Notes under the pieces: generated by a model
What the model was told of the DNA's origin: nothing
What the model saw: only the letters and a program-made list of their open reading frames with translations
Databases searched by the model: none
Origin: CAWUIH01 sp963922495
GTDB lineage: Bacteria > Pseudomonadota > Gammaproteobacteria > Coxiellales > Coxiellaceae
Reading direction: 5' to 3'
NCBI GenBank assembly: GCA_963922495.1
Contig: CAWUIH010000006.1
Coordinates: 1-46,662, forward strand
Length of the DNA: 46,662 nt
Shown here: piece by piece, positions 44,782 to 46,662 of the stretch
Numbering within the stretch: position 1 is the stretch's first letter
Layout: each line of letters starts with the position of its first letter
Position numbers and translations under genes: made by a program

Positions 44782-45117
44782 TTAAGCATCGAGATTCACT
44801 AGCGCTTCTGAACTTTCCTCGTGTACTCCTTCGGGATTTTGTTGATTGGTTAATCTTTGTGGCCCTCTATTTTCGATATAAAAGCGACAACTTTCATACA
44901 TATACATAGTGGGCGGTATAAAAATATATAAAATTCCAAGAATGATTAGAACTATCCCTTGATCTCGATTGGCTGCGTCGCTTAATTCATTCTTGCCTGT
45001 GAATAAAGAATAAAAGGCGGAAGGATAAAAATACAAGAGTAATCTTATTATTTCACCGCTTTGCAAACGTCGAGGTCGAGCGCTTGCGTTTCTAGTATCA
45101 TTTCTATTTCGTCTCAT
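44782..45117 (-). CDS. Small two-helix membrane protein (paralogue of the 45212 gene)
   Basis: A 111-residue protein with a basic Arg/Asn-rich N-terminus (MRRNRNDTRNASARPRRLQS). The first hydrophobic segment is IIRLLLYFYPSAFYSLF, and the polar loop GKNELSDAANRDQ follows. The second helix, IVLIILGILYIFIPP, ends in a PP pair, then an acidic tail. The loop, second helix and PP ending line up with those of the upstream 106-residue protein, suggesting duplication. There is only a weak ribosome-binding site. Function unknown. Confidence 0.55.
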   Translation of the reverse strand: MRRNRNDTRNASARPRRLQSGEIIRLLLYFYPSAFYSLFTGKNELSDAANRDQGIVLIILGILYIFIPPTMYMYESCRFYIENRGPQRLTNQQNPEGVHEESSEALVNLDA

Positions 45118-45211
45118 ATTTTCTTGTCTGTGGTCTTTTGACTATTCGACGGCTTACTGTGTTCAGTTGTTTAAGGTTTGAAACGCAGTGCCGGATATTA
45201 TCCTTGTGGCA

Positions 45212-45532
45212 TTAAACTTGAAGGGTAGGGAGTTGTGCGTTTTCAGAGCCATCACCGTTATCACCACCAATATTGCTAGGCATAAGCAAATGTTGAGTGT
45301 AATTATCATGGGTTTGACGACGACGACAGATGCCACACGGAGGATAAAGAGCGGCAAGCACGCCAAAAACGAAGATCGAAAGGCCTTTGAACATGAATTC
45401 GGATCTGGTGTCAGAAGAAGCATAGTTCTCTGCAAATAATGTAAGCGCAACTCCACCAAGTACACATACTAATAACAAAATTCGTAGGTGTGTTTCTGGT
45501 AATTGTTGCTCTTGAATGTCTTGTTGTCGCAT
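45212..45532 (-). CDS. Small two-helix membrane protein (paralogue of the 44782 gene)
   Basis: A 106-residue protein. A polar N-terminus (MRQQDIQEQQLPETHLR) precedes helix 1 (ILLLVCVLGGVALTLFA). The loop ENYASSDTRSEF and helix 2 (GLSIFVFGVLAALYPP) follow, then the cysteine-containing basic segment CGICRRRQ. A hydrophilic tail with an Asn/Gly/Asp cluster ends the protein. The layout and the G..L....PP ending match the neighbouring 111-residue protein. An overlapping minus-strand frame (45163-45465) and a plus-strand frame are judged to be shadows. Only a weak AAAGAAAA precedes the ATG. Confidence 0.55.
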   Translation of the reverse strand: MRQQDIQEQQLPETHLRILLLVCVLGGVALTLFAENYASSDTRSEFMFKGLSIFVFGVLAALYPPCGICRRRQTHDNYTQHLLMPSNIGGDNGDGSENAQLPTLQV

Positions 45533-45915
45533 ATTTTTCTTTATTTTTTATTCTGATTATTTATTATGCTGTGGGATTATTAAAAAGATATTAAAAAAAC
45601 AGAAAAGTTGAAGAAAGTGGTTGGCAGATTGCAGGGAAGTGCGGGGCTATATTGTTTCACAGCCGCGTTACGACGGTGTGGTATGCGATGCCCCGGATGA
45701 CAATGAATACGCTGATGATACCTATCGCGGTGTTTGCTCATAAAAATATTCACGAATTTGACAATGTGTCACGAACGCTCAAGCGCAACGTGCGTTCACT
45801 TTCCCAGCTAAATCCAGTCAATAATTAAGTAGATGTTAAATTAAATAATTTTTTGATTTCGTGTATTTTTTATTCATAATCTTCGCAATTTAATTTTGCA
45901 TAGTTATATTTTTTC
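45533..45915. other. Intergenic stretch with a patch of higher GC
   Basis: About 45600-45800 is noticeably more GC-rich than its surroundings. It contains only a 43-codon plus-strand frame (ATG 45697, MTMNTLMIPIAVFAHKNIHE at the start) with no ribosome-binding site. It may be a remnant of acquired DNA; no homology is recognised. Confidence 0.3.
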
Positions 45916-45943
45916 TTGATAATCATCAGATAACGATTAAGAT
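45916..45943 (+). promoter_or_regulatory. Candidate promoter with Fur-like core upstream of the 46002 gene
   Basis: TTGATA (45916-45921), a 16-base spacer and TAAGAT (45938-45943) form a possible promoter 59 bases before the ATG at 46002. The -35 is part of TTGATAATCATCA, the same 13 bases found in the Fur-like site of the Kdo hydroxylase gene. Over the full 19-base Fur consensus only about 12 positions match. Confidence 0.3.
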
Positions 45944-46001
45944 TACAGTCTCGGATCGACAGCAAAGGAGTATATTTTTAAATATAATAAAGGGTTGTGC
46001 C

Positions 46002-46643
46002 ATGCGACATCTGCTACCCCCATACATTAGATTTTTTTCAAATTTTCGATCATTTTCAACTGTGCGAAAAGTAAAGTTTTCTCCCACACTCCGTGAAGGT
46101 TCAAGTATTGTAATTCCAATTAGCATGGGTCGATTCGTTAAAGAGGGTTCAATACATGAGAAAAGCAAAATTGCTTATGATAAAGATATTACTTTATTGT
46201 TAGAACATACTTCTGACTTACTATCTCAAAAAAATCTTTCAAAAGTCACGGTAATTTCGACTGGCTCACTACAAGGAATTAATTGGCCCCCTCAGTTGGT
46301 TGACGAGGTGGAACAAGCTTTTTTCAGTACTCATCGTGAGCTTTTAGCGAAACAGTCTGAATTTTTAACATGGGATCGATGGATCGAAAGTGTGGGAACT
46401 GATGAATTCGAGCAGCGGTATTTGAAAGTCGTTGAATTGTCGCCAGAAAATTCAGAATGGTACAGGTTGATGGTTGAAACCCACAAAAATACCAGGATGA
46501 GTAGTCACTTAGCAAAATCGCTGAAATACCAAAGAATGGAATATGCAGCGATTAGTCTGATGGAGGAATACGATTATTTGGTTTATCAAGGTAACATTAG
46601 TTTGGCCTCACGGCATTTTCATGAACCACAATTCTTCAGTTAA
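46002..46643 (+). CDS. Possible tRNA-dependent cyclodipeptide synthase-like protein
   Basis: A 213-residue protein. Cyclodipeptide synthases make diketopiperazines from aminoacyl-tRNAs using a Rossmann-like fold, with a catalytic Ser near residue 37 and a Tyr-x3-Glu pair near residues 178-182 (AlbC numbering). Here Ser41 lies in VIPISMGRFVKEG. Tyr176 and Glu180 lie in SLKYQRMEYAA, with a further Tyr195 downstream. The segment FLTWDRWIES near residue 121 resembles the RWDxWL block I recall from Legionella/Coxiella-type members. Length is slightly below the family's usual 220-250. ATG 46002 has AAGGG 8 bases upstream. The family call is tentative; otherwise it is an unrecognised soluble protein. 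Confidence 0.4.
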   Translation: MRHLLPPYIRFFSNFRSFSTVRKVKFSPTLREGSSIVIPISMGRFVKEGSIHEKSKIAYDKDITLLLEHTSDLLSQKNLSKVTVISTGSLQGINWPPQLVDEVEQAFFSTHRELLAKQSEFLTWDRWIESVGTDEFEQRYLKVVELSPENSEWYRLMVETHKNTRMSSHLAKSLKYQRMEYAAISLMEEYDYLVYQGNISLASRHFHEPQFFS

Positions 46644-46662
46644 TGCTATAAAAATAGAAGTG

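Noticed and set aside
45163..45465. 100-codon minus-strand frame overlapping the 106-residue gene, and the 45188-45439 plus-strand frame
   Set aside because: The 45212-45532 frame has a better start, a membrane-protein layout and a paralogue next door; the others look like shadows.
1..46662. CRISPR arrays, insertion-sequence transposases, prophage genes
   Set aside because: No regularly spaced direct repeats, transposase motifs or phage structural genes were found in any frame.

Overview
This window comes from an AT-rich gammaproteobacterial chromosome. Gene content and order point to the Legionellales (Legionella/Coxiella/Rickettsiella-like relatives). The signs are a GacA/LetA-type regulator followed by uvrC, pgsA and tRNA-Gly; dapA-bamC-purC; clpA converging on infA; and ftsK-lolA-rarA-crcB-serS. 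No species can be named from the sequence alone. Several housekeeping-type genes are freshly broken: both electron-transfer flavoprotein subunits, a TetR regulator and an L,D-transpeptidase. This suggests a genome undergoing reduction, as in host-associated bacteria (inference).

Layout: 1-2700 holds the 3' part of secD, then secF. 2723-4353 holds suhB (minus) diverging from trmJ. 4482-6046 holds a cysteine desulfurase translationally coupled to an IscU-like protein that has lost all three cluster-ligand cysteines. 6047-6569 is gene-poor and contains a dispersed repeat. 6570-10062 holds a dienelactone-hydrolase-family enzyme, dead etfB and etfA, and alanine dehydrogenase. 10055-12101 (minus) holds a Kdo hydroxylase with a Fur-box-like site over its promoter, a small membrane protein and a decayed membrane-protein gene. 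12206-15388 holds a small secreted or anchored protein, lepB, a TetR pseudogene (minus) and a Bcr/CflA-type MFS exporter.

15429-24958 holds fumC and rmuC (minus), the kdgK-dapA-bamC-purC operon (plus), then a D-2-hydroxyacid dehydrogenase, a membrane-anchored glutamate-synthase-domain protein and a DUF6159-like membrane protein (minus). 25020-31734 holds queA, icd, an unrecognised possibly iron-regulated gene (minus), clpA without an adjacent clpS, infA and trxB (minus). 31872-37857 is a tight plus-strand operon for division and segregation (ftsK), lipoprotein transport (lolA), replication-fork maintenance (rarA), fluoride export (crcB) and serS. 37865-38643 holds an L,D-transpeptidase pseudogene abutting a repeat copy, then tRNA-Ser(TGA).

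38739-43451 holds the GacA/LetA-type regulator, uvrC, a lineage-specific polytopic membrane protein inserted between uvrC and pgsA, pgsA and tRNA-Gly(GCC). Downstream of that tRNA (43452-46662) lies an accessory stretch: a third repeat copy, three small minus-strand membrane-protein genes (two apparently paralogous) and a 213-residue protein with features of the tRNA-dependent cyclodipeptide synthase superfamily. The most noteworthy items are the cysteine-free IscU paralogue next to an intact IscS, the paired ETF decay, the three-copy intergenic repeat, the Fur-like sites and the cyclodipeptide-synthase-like gene.
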